A stretch of 64,000 nt of DNA from Paenibacillus alkalitolerans (GCF_016482785.1 NZ_JAEMXM010000020.1:1-64000); one strand, 5' to 3'; counted from the first letter of the stretch, positions 8,590 to 18,120 are shown. Notes: a model not told the origin generated them from the sequence alone. Translations and numbers: made by a program.

Positions 8590-10596
8590 TCATCCGGAAC
8601 CCCTTTCCACCGTGCCTTCGTTCATAAAAGGCTGAGCATATGACGGGTCGTTGACAAACCGCTTCATCCCGAGATCCAAAGTGATTTGGGACTGCGGATG
8701 CATCTTTACGCGCAGCCATTTGCCGTTCACCCGCTCGGTGCGTTCCACCGTATCGAATGCGGTCATATCCGCCGGCACCGCTTCAATCGGCCGCTCTCCG
8801 TCTTGTATCCGATATTTCACGTCGGTAAACCGATGCTCACCGAACGCGCCGGCTTGAATGATCAATTCGCGTTCTTCCATCACATTCAGATTGACCAATT
8901 GCACGACCGCCCGGTCGGCCTCTAACGCCGTAACCAGCGCCGCCACATCCCGAGGTAAACCCGGTCTTCGGCGTTCCGCGTCATAATAACGAAGGCGAGC
9001 CATAAGCAAGCCGCCGTTGAAGATGATCCGGGGAGCTCCCATCGTCAGCTGCACGAGCCCTTCCACCGTGACCGGATTTCTCGCCTGCAAATATGAATCT
9101 TTGTATGAAGCAGGATCTTGCCGGTCCCGGCGCATATATTCGAGACGGTAATACACCTGTGCCAAATTGTATTTCAATATCGCTTCCGGATAATCCGTGA
9201 ACTCTCCATCCAGATAGGCCGCCCATGGCTGGTCGTGACCCCCCCAATCTTTTTTCGACTTGATCGAATAATCGACCCTCTCGAAATCCCTCGTGCGGTA
9301 ATTTCTTAGCCGTCTAAGTCTCTGCTTATCCGCGGGATCCATGGACATATACCAGACGTGTGTCATAAAGTGCGGTTCCATTGGTTGAAACTCGAACCAT
9401 CCGTCTTTCCATAATATCGGGCTTTTACTTTTTTGGAAAGGTACGGAAGCCGCCCCATCCTCGTACAAAACACCGTCGATCCACAGATCGTATTCATACC
9501 ATCCCGCATCTCCATGCTTGTAAGGAACATGCAGCGTTCCGTCGCGCTCGATTCCCAAGTCCATCAAGCGTTCAATCTGCGATCTCGGAAAATCGAGATA
9601 AGCCGGATCTTTCATCAACAGCGCAGCGTTTTCCCCCGCAACCACCAAGGCGCAACCCAAACTGTGCCATCCGTGCGGGTAGGTCCAGCCGTAATAGCCG
9701 CCATACCATTTCCCGCCGATATATTCGCCGATTTTTCCGGAAAGTCCGATATTATCCGGGACGATTCCGCCATTTTGCCGGGTCCGTTCGATCCACGCTT
9801 CGACGTAGTCCTTCACCCATAAGCGATACTTTTCTTCGCCGGTAAAGCAGAATGCGTTCGCGACCATGCTCGTCGCAGCCAAGTTGACGGGCGTATCCCC
9901 GCGGGACATCCGCTCTTTTATCGCCTGCCCCATCCGGGCAGCCCCTTCCGCGTTCCGTATATCTTCAAGCCGGCTTACGCCTTCTACATCCTGAAACGGG
10001 AGTCCGTAAAATTCTTTCCAATCTCTGTAAGTCCAAGGAACAAAATCGTCGAAGTTGTGGCGGGCTGGTCCCGCGCTGCCGGGATGCGGGCTTTTAATAA
10101 GCTTCAGTTCGAAATCGTAATTCAACGCTTCCGGATCTTCATTCAGATAAAATCCTGCAAAACGGATCGCCCTTTCCCGGTTTTTCGCGTTATCCGGATC
10201 GGCCATGCAAAGTAAATAGAAGAAAATGTATCCTTCACCCTGATGGAACCAGTCATAACCCGGTTCATACTCCTTCACGACCTTCGGATAGCCGTAACCG
10301 GTATCGTAGCCGGCGAACTGTCTTGTAATCGCTTCGAACTCTCTTTGCGAATACTCCAACAATCGTTCGTCTCCGCCGAGAAGATAAAAAAGCGGCCAGT
10401 TATGGAAGCTTTCGTATGTGTCGTCCAATGCATGAATACTGGAGTAATTGTCGGACGGCGGCCACATCAGTTCACCGTTCGGGCGGACGTATTTTTGCAA
10501 CAACGGCTCCACCGCCTGATTCATCGTGTCGATCAGCTTCCGCTCCAAGATGGCCCATAAGGGCGGTTCGATCACGGGAATATTTGCAACTATCAT
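8590..10596 (-). CDS. Cytoplasmic 668-residue protein, probable alpha/alpha-toroid carbohydrate enzyme
   Basis: I do not recognise a named family. The first 480 residues are helical, with regularly spaced aromatic motifs (HNWPLFYLLGGDERLL, YDWFHQGEGYIFFYLL, GGYYGWTYPHGWHSLG), which is the look of an (alpha/alpha)6 toroid as in glycoside hydrolases and polysaccharide lyases. The last 150 residues are strand-rich, as in the C-terminal sheet domains of such enzymes. There is no signal peptide, so it acts on imported material. AAGGAGGGAG lies upstream of the ATG. It sits directly behind the sugar permeases and three bases before the longest reading of the reductase, so intracellular cleavage of the transported oligosaccharide is a reasonable guess. 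Confidence 0.65.
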   Translation of the reverse strand: MIVANIPVIEPPLWAILERKLIDTMNQAVEPLLQKYVRPNGELMWPPSDNYSSIHALDDTYESFHNWPLFYLLGGDERLLEYSQREFEAITRQFAGYDTGYGYPKVVKEYEPGYDWFHQGEGYIFFYLLCMADPDNAKNRERAIRFAGFYLNEDPEALNYDFELKLIKSPHPGSAGPARHNFDDFVPWTYRDWKEFYGLPFQDVEGVSRLEDIRNAEGAARMGQAIKERMSRGDTPVNLAATSMVANAFCFTGEEKYRLWVKDYVEAWIERTRQNGGIVPDNIGLSGKIGEYIGGKWYGGYYGWTYPHGWHSLGCALVVAGENAALLMKDPAYLDFPRSQIERLMDLGIERDGTLHVPYKHGDAGWYEYDLWIDGVLYEDGAASVPFQKSKSPILWKDGWFEFQPMEPHFMTHVWYMSMDPADKQRLRRLRNYRTRDFERVDYSIKSKKDWGGHDQPWAAYLDGEFTDYPEAILKYNLAQVYYRLEYMRRDRQDPASYKDSYLQARNPVTVEGLVQLTMGAPRIIFNGGLLMARLRYYDAERRRPGLPRDVAALVTALEADRAVVQLVNLNVMEERELIIQAGAFGEHRFTDVKYRIQDGERPIEAVPADMTAFDTVERTERVNGKWLRVKMHPQSQITLDLGMKRFVNDPSYAQPFMNEGTVERGSG

Positions 10597-10615
10597 TTAC
10601 TTGCGCTCCCTCCTT

Positions 10616-11485
10616 CTACCCTTTTACCGATCCGATCATCGTTCCTTTTTCGAAATAACGGAGCAGGAACGGATAAAGGATAAGCACCGGCAGCACGGAA
10701 ACGACGACCGATGCCATTTTCAGGCTTTCGGGAGCCGGCGGATTCGGATTGGTCGACGTCGTAAACTCGTCGAGTTTGTTTTCGATCAAAATTTCCCTTA
10801 TAATCTGCTGCAAAACGAACAAGCTTTTATCCGTGACATAGAGCAGATTATCCATGAATGCATTAACGTGAAAGACGAGCGACCACAAGCCGACTGTTAT
10901 GAGCACAGGAACCGACAACGGCAGGACGATGCGGAATAGGATGCGCAGATCACGCGCGCCGTCGATGCGGGCCGCCTCCACCAAACTCCCCGGAATCGAG
11001 CGAAAAAACGAGATCATGACCAGCACCATGAAAGCATTGGCTGCGTGCGGAAGCACGTAGACCCACAGCGAATTGAGCAAGTGCAGCTCCTTCATCAGTA
11101 GATAATTCGGTACGATCCCCCCGTCGAAAATCATCGTAAACAAGACGAGCAGGACGAACAGCCTCTTGCAAGGAAATTCCGGCCGGGACAACGGGTAGGC
11201 GGCAAACACGGTCACCAGCAGCGTCAACGCGGTGCCTGCCGCCATGCGGAACAACGTGTTGCCGTAACCGGTCCATACGAAAGGATAAGCGAACAAGTCC
11301 CTGTACGCTTCCAAACTAAAGGATTGGGGATAGAAATGAAATCCTGTACGCAACGCTTCGCCCCGGTCGCTCAATGAAATCGACACGACATGAATGAAAG
11401 GATAGACGACAATAAAAGCCAACAAAGCCAGCAAAATATAAATGATGCAATCCACCGTCTTTTCTCGAAACGAACGCGCCTTCAT
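10616..11485 (-). CDS. Carbohydrate ABC transporter permease (LplC/YtcP type)
   Basis: A 289-residue inner-membrane permease of the CUT1 class with six predicted helices. The EAA loop is seen as EAARIDGARDLRILFRIVLPLS, which docks on the shared ATPase. The motif LYVLPHAANAFMVLVMISFF is typical of YtcP/LplC permeases for pectin-derived or mannan-derived oligosaccharides. AGGGGGAGG lies just before the ATG at 11485; a longer frame to 11542 overlaps the upstream permease and lacks a site. No ATPase gene is present in the operon, as is usual for this class, which uses a common MsmX-like ATPase encoded elsewhere. Confidence 0.9.
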   Translation of the reverse strand: MKARSFREKTVDCIIYILLALLAFIVVYPFIHVVSISLSDRGEALRTGFHFYPQSFSLEAYRDLFAYPFVWTGYGNTLFRMAAGTALTLLVTVFAAYPLSRPEFPCKRLFVLLVLFTMIFDGGIVPNYLLMKELHLLNSLWVYVLPHAANAFMVLVMISFFRSIPGSLVEAARIDGARDLRILFRIVLPLSVPVLITVGLWSLVFHVNAFMDNLLYVTDKSLFVLQQIIREILIENKLDEFTTSTNPNPPAPESLKMASVVVSVLPVLILYPFLLRYFEKGTMIGSVKG

Positions 11486-11496
11486 TGGGCCTCCCC

Positions 11497-12396
11497 CTAC
11501 CATAAGCCGCTTTCGCCCTTGCTCAATTTCAAGACCGTCCAATTGGCCGCCAGAATCAGGGCTAGACCTACAATGGACTTGAACAAGCCGACTGCTGCCG
11601 TATAACTGTACTGAAACTGCTGCAATCCGACCCGGTACACGTAAGTGTCGATCACATCTCCGGTTTCGTAGGTGACAGGGTTGATCAAATTGATGATTTG
11701 TTCAAAGTTCGAGCTGAGAAACCCGCCCAGGCTCAGGATGAACATGATAGCAATCGTCGGCATAATGGACGGGATGTTGATATGAACGATGCGCTGCCAG
11801 CGGCTAGCCCCATCCACGGTGGCCGCTTCCTGCAGCTCGGGATTGATGCCCGACAAGGCGGCAAAATATATGATCGAACCCCAACCGATTTCTTTCAAGA
11901 TATTCGAAACGACGACGATACCCCGGAAATACTCCTTTTGCCCCATGAAGAAAATCGGCTTGAATCCGAACCATTGCAGCACGTAATTGACAATGCCCGT
12001 TGTCGGGGACAAAAAGTAGATGACAAGGCCGGCCATAATGACCCACGACACAAAGTGCGGCAAATACATGGTGGTCTGGATCAGCCGCTGGAACGCATAT
12101 TTCTTTACCTCGTGCAATAACAGCGCAAGCACGATCGGAGAGGGAAACGCGAAGACGATCAAATATAAATTCAGCAGCAGAGTGTTGCTCAGTATGCGAT
12201 AAAAATCGGGAGTTCGGAACAGCTCGTAAAAGTGCTTCAAGCCGACCCAAGGACTGCCCCATATGCCGTCCATGATGCGAAAATCTTTAAAAGCGATGAT
12301 CACTCCGTACAGCGGGCCGTATTTGAAAACGACGAAGAAAGCGAACGCGATCAGGAATAGCACGAATAGTTCACGATGTTTCCAAATGGTTCTCAT
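11497..12396 (-). CDS. Carbohydrate ABC transporter permease (LplB/YteP type)
   Basis: A 299-residue membrane permease, partner of the LplC/YtcP-type protein that follows 11 bases downstream. The conserved features are FKYGPLYGVIIAFKDF near the N-terminus, the HFVSWVIMAGLVIYFLSPTTGIVN segment, and the EAA loop EAATVDGASRWQRIVHINIPS. The start codon overlaps the stop of the solute-binding protein as ATGA, so the two are probably translationally coupled. B. subtilis uses YtcQ-YteP-YtcP for pectin oligosaccharides, which makes a similar substrate class plausible here. Confidence 0.9.
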   Translation of the reverse strand: MRTIWKHRELFVLFLIAFAFFVVFKYGPLYGVIIAFKDFRIMDGIWGSPWVGLKHFYELFRTPDFYRILSNTLLLNLYLIVFAFPSPIVLALLLHEVKKYAFQRLIQTTMYLPHFVSWVIMAGLVIYFLSPTTGIVNYVLQWFGFKPIFFMGQKEYFRGIVVVSNILKEIGWGSIIYFAALSGINPELQEAATVDGASRWQRIVHINIPSIMPTIAIMFILSLGGFLSSNFEQIINLINPVTYETGDVIDTYVYRVGLQQFQYSYTAAVGLFKSIVGLALILAANWTVLKLSKGESGLW

Positions 12397-13997
12397 TTTT
12401 TAAACTGCGTCCGGTACAACTCGTTCGCTTCCTGGGTCAGCGTTTCGCCGCCGTTTGTTTTCCATTCCTCCACGAACTTGTCGAAATCTTCGAGCGGCCT
12501 CTCTCCCTTGATGATTTCGGCAAAATACTTTTGCATCAGCAGCGTCAGCTCTTTCTTGTATTTTCCGTCGGAAGGGAGGGCCGAGTACAGGATCGCATCG
12601 CTCCATCGTGGCGCGGAAGAGTACGTTCTTACTTTTTCAGTCAAATCCGGATTTTCGTATTTCCCCCGAATCGCCCGGGTGGTAATGCTGCCCAACGAAA
12701 ACAACCGCACTCCGGCGACATCCCGCTGCTCGGGCTTTTCGAATCCGGGTAAAAACTTGGTCGCCCCGGAAGCGGCGCCGCTCTCGACAAAATCCCAATG
12801 GGTCCCTTTGATGCCGCGGCCCGTCATGTTGATCGTTTCCTCGTCCGTGCTTTGGGCTTTTAAAATTTCATACAGCTTTTGCAGTTTCTCCGGATCGTCT
12901 TTCACATGGCTGCCGATTACGACAAAGTTGCTTTTGATCCCCCAGTCCCAGCTGCCGTCCCCGCCGGGCCCTTTCGGATTTTTGCCGAGAATGAGCTTGG
13001 CGTCGGGGTTGGCGGCTTTCATTTCGGCAATGGTCGAGGAATCGTCCAATGCCGCACGGCCGATGCTCTCCTCAATGAGCCCGATTCGGTTGTTGTACAG
13101 CTTCTTGCGGTAGGAATCCTGAGTATCCGTAATAAACTCGGGATCGATAACTCCATCGGCGTACCACTTCCTCAATATGGCCAAAGCTTCTTTCGTTTGG
13201 GGCATAACCGAACCGTTGTCGACGTTCCCGTCTTTCTCGTGCCACATCGTCGGCTGAACCCCGAACGCGCCGAAAATGCTGAAAAAACCCGAGGACCATG
13301 TCGTCGTCATCGTTCCCGTCAAGCCGTAAGTGTCGTGTTTGCCGTTACCGTCCGGATCCTGCTTGGCGAACGCATAGACGGCCTGCTCGAACTCTTCGAG
13401 CGATTCAGGCACTTTCTCGATGCCCAATGTATCGAGCCAATCTTTACGCCACAATAAGGCGAAATCGTACGGCTTTATATCGACAAACATCGGCATTGCC
13501 CACAATTCCCCGTTGAATGTAACCGTGTTGAACAGCGCTTTCGCCTCCGTATTTGCGATATCCTGATAATACTCGGGCATTTTTTCTTGAAGACCGGCCG
13601 GATCGATGCTCATCAGAACGCCCTGCGCCTGATAAGCGGCTACATTCGACGCGTCACCCAATGTGAAGATGTCCGGAATTTCGCCGGAAGCGATGCTCGC
13701 GTCCGTCACCTTGACAGGCTTGATTTTGACATTGAATTTTTGTTCCAGCCATTGTTGAACCGGCGTATCGGGGATGACCGCAGGCGCCTGAAAATGGATA
13801 CCCCACGTGATTTCCACCGGTTCGGCATTCGGTTCCGGAGTCGATTCCGCAGGTTCGGGACTCGGTTTCGAATCGTTTTGCGTCTCGTTTTGTCCCGAAT
13901 CGTTCACCTGATTGCTGCCGGCGCACCCGGAAAATAAGGAAACGGCCAAACCTACGATCAATATCGCTGCAAAAATTCGCAGTAACCTTTTCCCCAA
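12393..13997 (-). CDS. Extracellular sugar-binding lipoprotein of the ABC transporter (LplA/YtcQ type)
   Basis: A 534-residue solute-binding protein. The N-terminus KRLLRIFAAILIVGLAVSLF ends in the lipobox SGC, so the mature protein is a lipoprotein on the outer face of the membrane. A low-complexity Ser/Pro/Glu linker follows, then a family-1 binding fold (DIFTLGDASNVAAYQAQGVL, FNGELWAMP, YGLTGTM). I chose the TTG start at 13997 because AGGGGGAAT lies eight bases upstream; the in-frame ATG at 14042 has no site and would place 15 extra residues before the signal peptide. It is the first gene of the saccharide operon. Confidence 0.88.
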   Translation of the reverse strand: MGKRLLRIFAAILIVGLAVSLFSGCAGSNQVNDSGQNETQNDSKPSPEPAESTPEPNAEPVEITWGIHFQAPAVIPDTPVQQWLEQKFNVKIKPVKVTDASIASGEIPDIFTLGDASNVAAYQAQGVLMSIDPAGLQEKMPEYYQDIANTEAKALFNTVTFNGELWAMPMFVDIKPYDFALLWRKDWLDTLGIEKVPESLEEFEQAVYAFAKQDPDGNGKHDTYGLTGTMTTTWSSGFFSIFGAFGVQPTMWHEKDGNVDNGSVMPQTKEALAILRKWYADGVIDPEFITDTQDSYRKKLYNNRIGLIEESIGRAALDDSSTIAEMKAANPDAKLILGKNPKGPGGDGSWDWGIKSNFVVIGSHVKDDPEKLQKLYEILKAQSTDEETINMTGRGIKGTHWDFVESGAASGATKFLPGFEKPEQRDVAGVRLFSLGSITTRAIRGKYENPDLTEKVRTYSSAPRWSDAILYSALPSDGKYKKELTLLMQKYFAEIIKGERPLEDFDKFVEEWKTNGGETLTQEANELYRTQFKK

Positions 13998-14080
13998 AGG
14001 AGATTCCCCCTGTACTTTGATTTCGCTTATCCGTCCGACCAACCGGGCCCCAAATTTGGTACGAATCGGATAGCACTTTC

Positions 14081-14109
14081 ATCGTAGACCCATGAAAGCG
14101 CTTTATCAA
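14081..14109 (-). promoter_or_regulatory. Saccharide-operon promoter with a cre site in the spacer
   Basis: On the minus strand TTGATA and TACGAT are separated by exactly 17 bases. The spacer and the -35 edge contain TGAAAGCGCTTTAT (14093-14106, plus strand), which matches the CcpA catabolite response element apart from its last two bases. CcpA bound there would block RNA polymerase. The first gene starts about 75 bases downstream. Confidence 0.65.
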
Positions 14110-14212
14110 TTATTTCATTCGTTCATTTTTGTCTTTTTCTGTTGTGGACGTGCCCTACGAATGAAAAACAAATGACGTTATCCCATTTTTTTTATGTTTT
14201 TGCGGGATCGGC

Positions 14213-14241
14213 TTACCGGAAACGATCAGTTGTGCTACAAT
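14213..14241 (+). promoter_or_regulatory. Candidate promoter of the AraC regulator gene
   Basis: TTACCG and TACAAT are separated by 17 bases, 45 bases before the GTG start of the regulator. The -35 matches the consensus only partly. Confidence 0.35.
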
Positions 14242-14285
14242 TTATTTGTGATGAAAACGCTGTCAATGGCAAGGGGGTTATTGCC

Positions 14286-16601
14286 GTGTTGCACAGCCGA
14301 TTATTAAAAAATCGCACATTGTACGTCAAATTGCTGTTTGCGATGACGGCCCTCATACTCGTTACCGTTATTCTCATCTCCTCCGTAACCTACTCCATAT
14401 CGGCGAACAACAACATTCAAAACTCGATTTCATACAACCGCTCCATCGTTATGCAGCAGCGGGAACTGATCTCGAAAGAACTGACCGCCATCAAAAATTT
14501 GGCCGCAAACATGACCATTACCCAATCTTATTTGTACAGCAAAATCGATGCCGACATTAGCGTCGCCTCCCTTATCGATCTCTCCCGCTTCTTGGAAGAA
14601 CAGCAAAAAATGAGCCCGTATATTGAGTCCGTCTACATTTATTACGAGGAACTGCAGCTCGTACTGACTTCAATGACCGACTTGAAAACGTCGCCCATCG
14701 GCTCGTTTGCGGACCGCTCGTGGCTGCCTGCGCTGAACGAAGAAACGGGAAGCCGCACCGTATGGATTCCCAACCGCTCCAATGTTTTGGCATCCAACCG
14801 CAAAACAGTCACCTTGCTGCAAAAGATGCCGTTTATCGGAGACGTAAACGGAGCGATCATTATCAATCTGAACCAGGATCGCCTGTTCGGCGATTATTTA
14901 AGCCATTACCATAACAAAATGGGTTCCATGGTGGTGCTGGGTCCGAACAACGATCTGTTGTATGCCGAGAAGGACGAAGCGGCCGCAATCGCTGTTACTC
15001 AATTGAATAATGCGGCATTGTCCGAAAACTCTTTTATCGACGATCAAAAAAATATAATAACCTACACCACATTGGATTTGACCGGATGGAAATTTATCCA
15101 TGTCACTCCCCAATTTCTGTTATTGCAAAACATGGCCCGGATCAAAACGATCGTCCTGGCCGTATCCGTCTTCTACGTTTCGGCGGCCATACTTCTCTCC
15201 TTTTACATTTCACGGCGGCTATACAATCCGCTGAAAACCGTCATGAGCTATATCGGCGATTGGACCGAAAAGAGAGGGCAGCCCGGCATATCCGACGAAG
15301 CAAGCTATATCCGGCACCAGTTCGAGTTAATGACACGGAGCCAGGAAAGGCTGCTTCGGGAAAAATTGCGCATGGAAGCCTTGTTCGACCGGAACCGAAA
15401 AGCGCTAAAAGACAAATATTTGAACGATTTGATCAAGGGGAAGCTGTTTCACCGCCACCCGGGACATTCCGACGATGCACTCGAGCTGCTGGATCTCCGG
15501 CTTGATTTTGAACGGTACGCGCTGCTGACCATCGAATTCGAAGACACCGGAATGCATCGTGCAGCGCTTGAAAAGTTGAATATTCATCTGCTGCAGCTCG
15601 GCTTGACGGAAGAGATGTCAAATTATGTTACCGGGGAAATTTTCGTAAACGAGGATGATCGGATTGTCCTCATTCAATCCGTCTGTTCCGACAATGAAGA
15701 GGAGCTGCACGAACTCGCCAAGAAGCTGAAGCAGCATATCCACGCCGAGAGCGGAATTTTAGTGACGATCGGCATCAGCGGTATCCATTCGGATATTGAA
15801 TTCGTGGCTAAAGCGTATACCGAAACGATCGATGCGTTAAACCACAAAATGTATATCGGGAAAGGAGAAATATTGTCGTATCCGTCCGTCGGGCAATGGA
15901 GGCAGTACGGCACGACTTATTATTATCCATACGACCTGGAAAAAAAACTGCTTCAGGCGCTGCTTCAAGTCCATCACGAAGAAGCCGTCCGCTTCATTCG
16001 CCGCGTGACGCAAACGATCATCGAAAAGAAGCTGGACAAACCGAATATTCAGCAGTTGTATTTCCAACTGAGCGGCGAAATATTGAAGTCTTTCGTTCAT
16101 GCCGGAGGCGAGATCGCCGAGGTCTTCGGCGATAAACCGGAATACCTGCAGAGGCTGTCGCAGGCACAAACGCTGCACGACATGGAGCAATGTATCCTGT
16201 CGATGTGCGGCAGAATCATCGAATTTCACCAGGAGAAAAAAATGAAAATCAATGACGAAACGTTAAAGCTGGCCATGGAGTTCATGAACAACAACTATAA
16301 CAACAATATATCCGTTGAAACGGTTGCCGAACACGTTCATCTGAGCGCCTCTTATTTAAGCCGGATTTTCAAGGACAAAACGGGAACGACCGTCAACGAT
16401 TATTTGATCAATTTGCGAATCGGCAAAGCGATTGAGATGCTTCATCAAACAAAGCTTTCCATTGAAGAAATTTGCCGCCAGGTCGGTTATGCCAACGTGA
16501 GCTATTTCAACAAACTGTTCAAAGCCCGGATCGGCCAGACTCCCGGTCATTTCCGCCGCCGGCGGGCAGCCGTCGCCAACCGGGCCGGCGGGGAGGCATA
16601 A
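14286..16601 (+). CDS. Membrane-anchored AraC-family regulator (YtdP type)
   Basis: A 771-residue one-component sensor-regulator. A transmembrane helix at about residues 14-37 (LYVKLLFAMTALILVTVILI), an extracytoplasmic sensor part to about 290, a second helix near 293-315 and a HAMP-like stretch lead to a long cytoplasmic part. The last 100 residues are an AraC/XylS double helix-turn-helix (NISVETVAEHVHLSASYLSR and SIEEICRQVGYANVSYFNKL). Genes of this type sit beside LplABC/YtcQ transport operons and activate them when the sugar is sensed outside the cell. The GTG at 14286 has AAGGGGG eight bases upstream; the longer ATG-initiated frame from 14142 has none. It is divergent from the operon it probably controls. 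Confidence 0.85.
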   Translation: MLHSRLLKNRTLYVKLLFAMTALILVTVILISSVTYSISANNNIQNSISYNRSIVMQQRELISKELTAIKNLAANMTITQSYLYSKIDADISVASLIDLSRFLEEQQKMSPYIESVYIYYEELQLVLTSMTDLKTSPIGSFADRSWLPALNEETGSRTVWIPNRSNVLASNRKTVTLLQKMPFIGDVNGAIIINLNQDRLFGDYLSHYHNKMGSMVVLGPNNDLLYAEKDEAAAIAVTQLNNAALSENSFIDDQKNIITYTTLDLTGWKFIHVTPQFLLLQNMARIKTIVLAVSVFYVSAAILLSFYISRRLYNPLKTVMSYIGDWTEKRGQPGISDEASYIRHQFELMTRSQERLLREKLRMEALFDRNRKALKDKYLNDLIKGKLFHRHPGHSDDALELLDLRLDFERYALLTIEFEDTGMHRAALEKLNIHLLQLGLTEEMSNYVTGEIFVNEDDRIVLIQSVCSDNEEELHELAKKLKQHIHAESGILVTIGISGIHSDIEFVAKAYTETIDALNHKMYIGKGEILSYPSVGQWRQYGTTYYYPYDLEKKLLQALLQVHHEEAVRFIRRVTQTIIEKKLDKPNIQQLYFQLSGEILKSFVHAGGEIAEVFGDKPEYLQRLSQAQTLHDMEQCILSMCGRIIEFHQEKKMKINDETLKLAMEFMNNNYNNNISVETVAEHVHLSASYLSRIFKDKTGTTVNDYLINLRIGKAIEMLHQTKLSIEEICRQVGYANVSYFNKLFKARIGQTPGHFRRRRAAVANRAGGEA

Positions 16602-16663
16602 ACCGTAAGGAGAGCGAGCTGAACGACGCGTTGAAAGCATTGGGCATGGGAGCCGCTTTCGAC

Positions 16664-16846
16664 TTATGTATATTCTCCAGGAGGCAATCCAATATTCCCG
16701 ATATATGAGTTTTCGCTCAGGTATTCGGTCGGATCTTGGAGTTTTGCGTTATGCACGTCGCCTTCCACCTTCCATTTGTCGAAGCTGATTCCAAGATAGA
16801 CCAGCAATTCTTTCACTTCAAGCACTACTTTGCCTTCGTAACGCAT
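16664..16846 (-). CDS. Small protein of an unnamed paralogous pair (sORF1)
   Basis: A 60-residue ORF, MRYEGKVVLEVKELLVYLGI at the start, with AAAGGATG eight bases before the ATG. It is a paralogue of the ORF at 18649-18816. Both have the pattern EGKVV-E-K-LL--LGI--KW in the first 25 residues and then diverge into polar tails. There is no signal peptide or membrane segment. I do not recognise the family. It is expressed from its own promoter through an attenuator leader (16902-17014) and ends convergently with the AraC gene. The promoter carries a Spo0A-like box, so it is probably made on entry into biofilm or sporulation growth. Confidence 0.65.
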   Translation of the reverse strand: MRYEGKVVLEVKELLVYLGISFDKWKVEGDVHNAKLQDPTEYLSENSYIGNIGLPPGEYT

Positions 16847-16901
16847 AAGCTCATCCTTTCTCTCGCACACCGGGAAATATTATTTCTCTCTCTCTAAAAA
16901 T

Positions 16902-16942
16902 AAAAAAACCCGCCTACTTTACACACAAGTAGAAAGGTCGGT
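16902..16942 (-). terminator. Attenuator terminator in the sORF1 leader
   Basis: On the minus strand a CTACTT/AAGTAG stem, extended by ACCG..CGGGT, is followed by seven T residues. It lies between the promoter and the start codon, so it must be read through to express sORF1. The sORF2 leader has a homologous hairpin at 18862-18904. Confidence 0.7.
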
Positions 16943-17012
16943 TGCACCACCAGCTCCTAACGTCCCAGGTGCCCAAATAAGGAACGAAACTCATCGCTTC
17001 CTTTACTTAGGG
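16943..17012 (-). ncRNA. Structured 5' leader of sORF1, class unknown
   Basis: The transcript between promoter and terminator can fold into an AAGGAA/TTCCTT hairpin and a GCACC/GGTGC hairpin. It shares GGGC, ACGT-TAG and CAACCG-CC blocks in the same order with the sORF2 leader. I considered GEMM, preQ1, SAM and T-box classes and saw no match. Confidence 0.45.
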
Positions 17013-17014
17013 CT

Positions 17015-17081
17015 ATCATACTAGAAATATTGCTCAAAGTCTGTCGAACTATGTAAACCGAAGTGGAAAATTTTTGTCGAA
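17015..17081 (-). promoter_or_regulatory. Spo0A-box promoter of sORF1
   Basis: The -10 TATGAT is complementary to 17015-17020 and lies 17 bases from a poor -35, CAGACT (17038-17043). A perfect Spo0A box TGTCGAA (17042-17048, plus strand) overlaps the -35 by two bases, the arrangement of Spo0A-activated sigma-A promoters. A second perfect box, TTTTTGTCGAAA, has its core at 17075-17081, 33 bases away. Confidence 0.6.
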
Positions 17082-17166
17082 AGAAATAAATATTTATTAA
17101 AGTCTACTTAATTATATTAAAGAATTGAAATTTGATAGACCGGATAAACCTATTCCGCCTACGTGA

Positions 17167-18120
17167 CTATTGCAGCAAATCTCTTATCTCGTCAATTCCA
17201 TTATTATCGAGTTTATAGTAATAAATAGCGTCAATGATAAGAGCCGACCCCTTCAAAGTATGCATCTCTACAGTTTCGTAATTTCTCACATATCCAACCA
17301 GGCCCGGTAAGTCAAGGACGCTTACATCTGTAGAAATGCTGCTTTTTACTGCATTATATATGCTTATATACCGCGAAACCGGAGAATTGACTAACTTATT
17401 TATTACGGCTTTGACCACTAATTGTTGACGGGCTGTACGCCCAATATCCCCTTTCGGATCTTGGTAACGCATTCTTGTAAAAGCTAATGCATGCTCCGCA
17501 TCCAAAGTTTGAAATCCTTTTGTAAGCTTCATAACACCCCCCTTAGTATCCGAGTATGAAAATTCGTATGGAACATTAACTTCAACACCGCCGACAGCGT
17601 CAACAACCTTCATGAAAGATATAAAATTAAACAATACATAATGGTCGAATTTAACTCCAAGAAGATTCTCTACGGTGTTCTTAGACATTTCTATACCGCC
17701 GTATGCATAAGAATGATTTATTTTATCGTAAATGCCCTTTCCCGCTATTTGTACGTAAGAATCTCTTGGAATACTGATCATATCGACACGATCGTTCGCC
17801 TTGTCTATGGAAATTACAATCATTGTATCTGTTCTGCCTGAAAAGTCATCGCCTCTAGTATCAATACCGAGAGCCAAAATATACATTTTTCCGTCGGCCG
17901 ATTCAATAATATCGTCCGTCGTCCGTATTTGAGGAACCTCAAGCTTCGGTGTCGTATCTATAGTAAGGGTCTCTGCAGGGGGTACGACGCGTACTTGAGA
18001 CGGAGCATCGTCCGGTTTGTTACCGTCTAATAAAGACCAACCTATATACCCGGTTCCTCCGATTATTAGAGCAAATACGACCAAAGCAATAGTGACAAAC
18101 ACTTTCAATCCTTTACTCAT
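17167..18120 (-). CDS. LytR-CpsA-Psr (LCP) family glycopolymer ligase
   Basis: A 317-residue protein with one N-terminal membrane helix (about 8-30) and an extracellular LCP domain. Characteristic stretches are LGIDTRGDDFSGRTDTMIV, which holds the phosphate-binding Asp and Arg residues, SIPRDSYVQI, and LAFTRMRYQDPKGDIGRTARQ with the conserved Arg cluster. LCP proteins transfer undecaprenyl-linked polymers onto peptidoglycan. AGAGGAG precedes the ATG, and the gene follows the TPR-protein gene by 12 bases. Here it probably anchors the EPS/capsule polymer, or a teichoic acid, to the wall. Confidence 0.88.
   Translation of the reverse strand: MSKGLKVFVTIALVVFALIIGGTGYIGWSLLDGNKPDDAPSQVRVVPPAETLTIDTTPKLEVPQIRTTDDIIESADGKMYILALGIDTRGDDFSGRTDTMIVISIDKANDRVDMISIPRDSYVQIAGKGIYDKINHSYAYGGIEMSKNTVENLLGVKFDHYVLFNFISFMKVVDAVGGVEVNVPYEFSYSDTKGGVMKLTKGFQTLDAEHALAFTRMRYQDPKGDIGRTARQQLVVKAVINKLVNSPVSRYISIYNAVKSSISTDVSVLDLPGLVGYVRNYETVEMHTLKGSALIIDAIYYYKLDNNGIDEIRDLLQ

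Noticed and set aside
12376-13113. A 245-codon plus-strand frame opposite the solute-binding gene
   Set aside because: Composition is Ser/Pro/Phe-rich shadow sequence without ribosome site, and the minus-strand gene has clear lipoprotein and binding-protein features.
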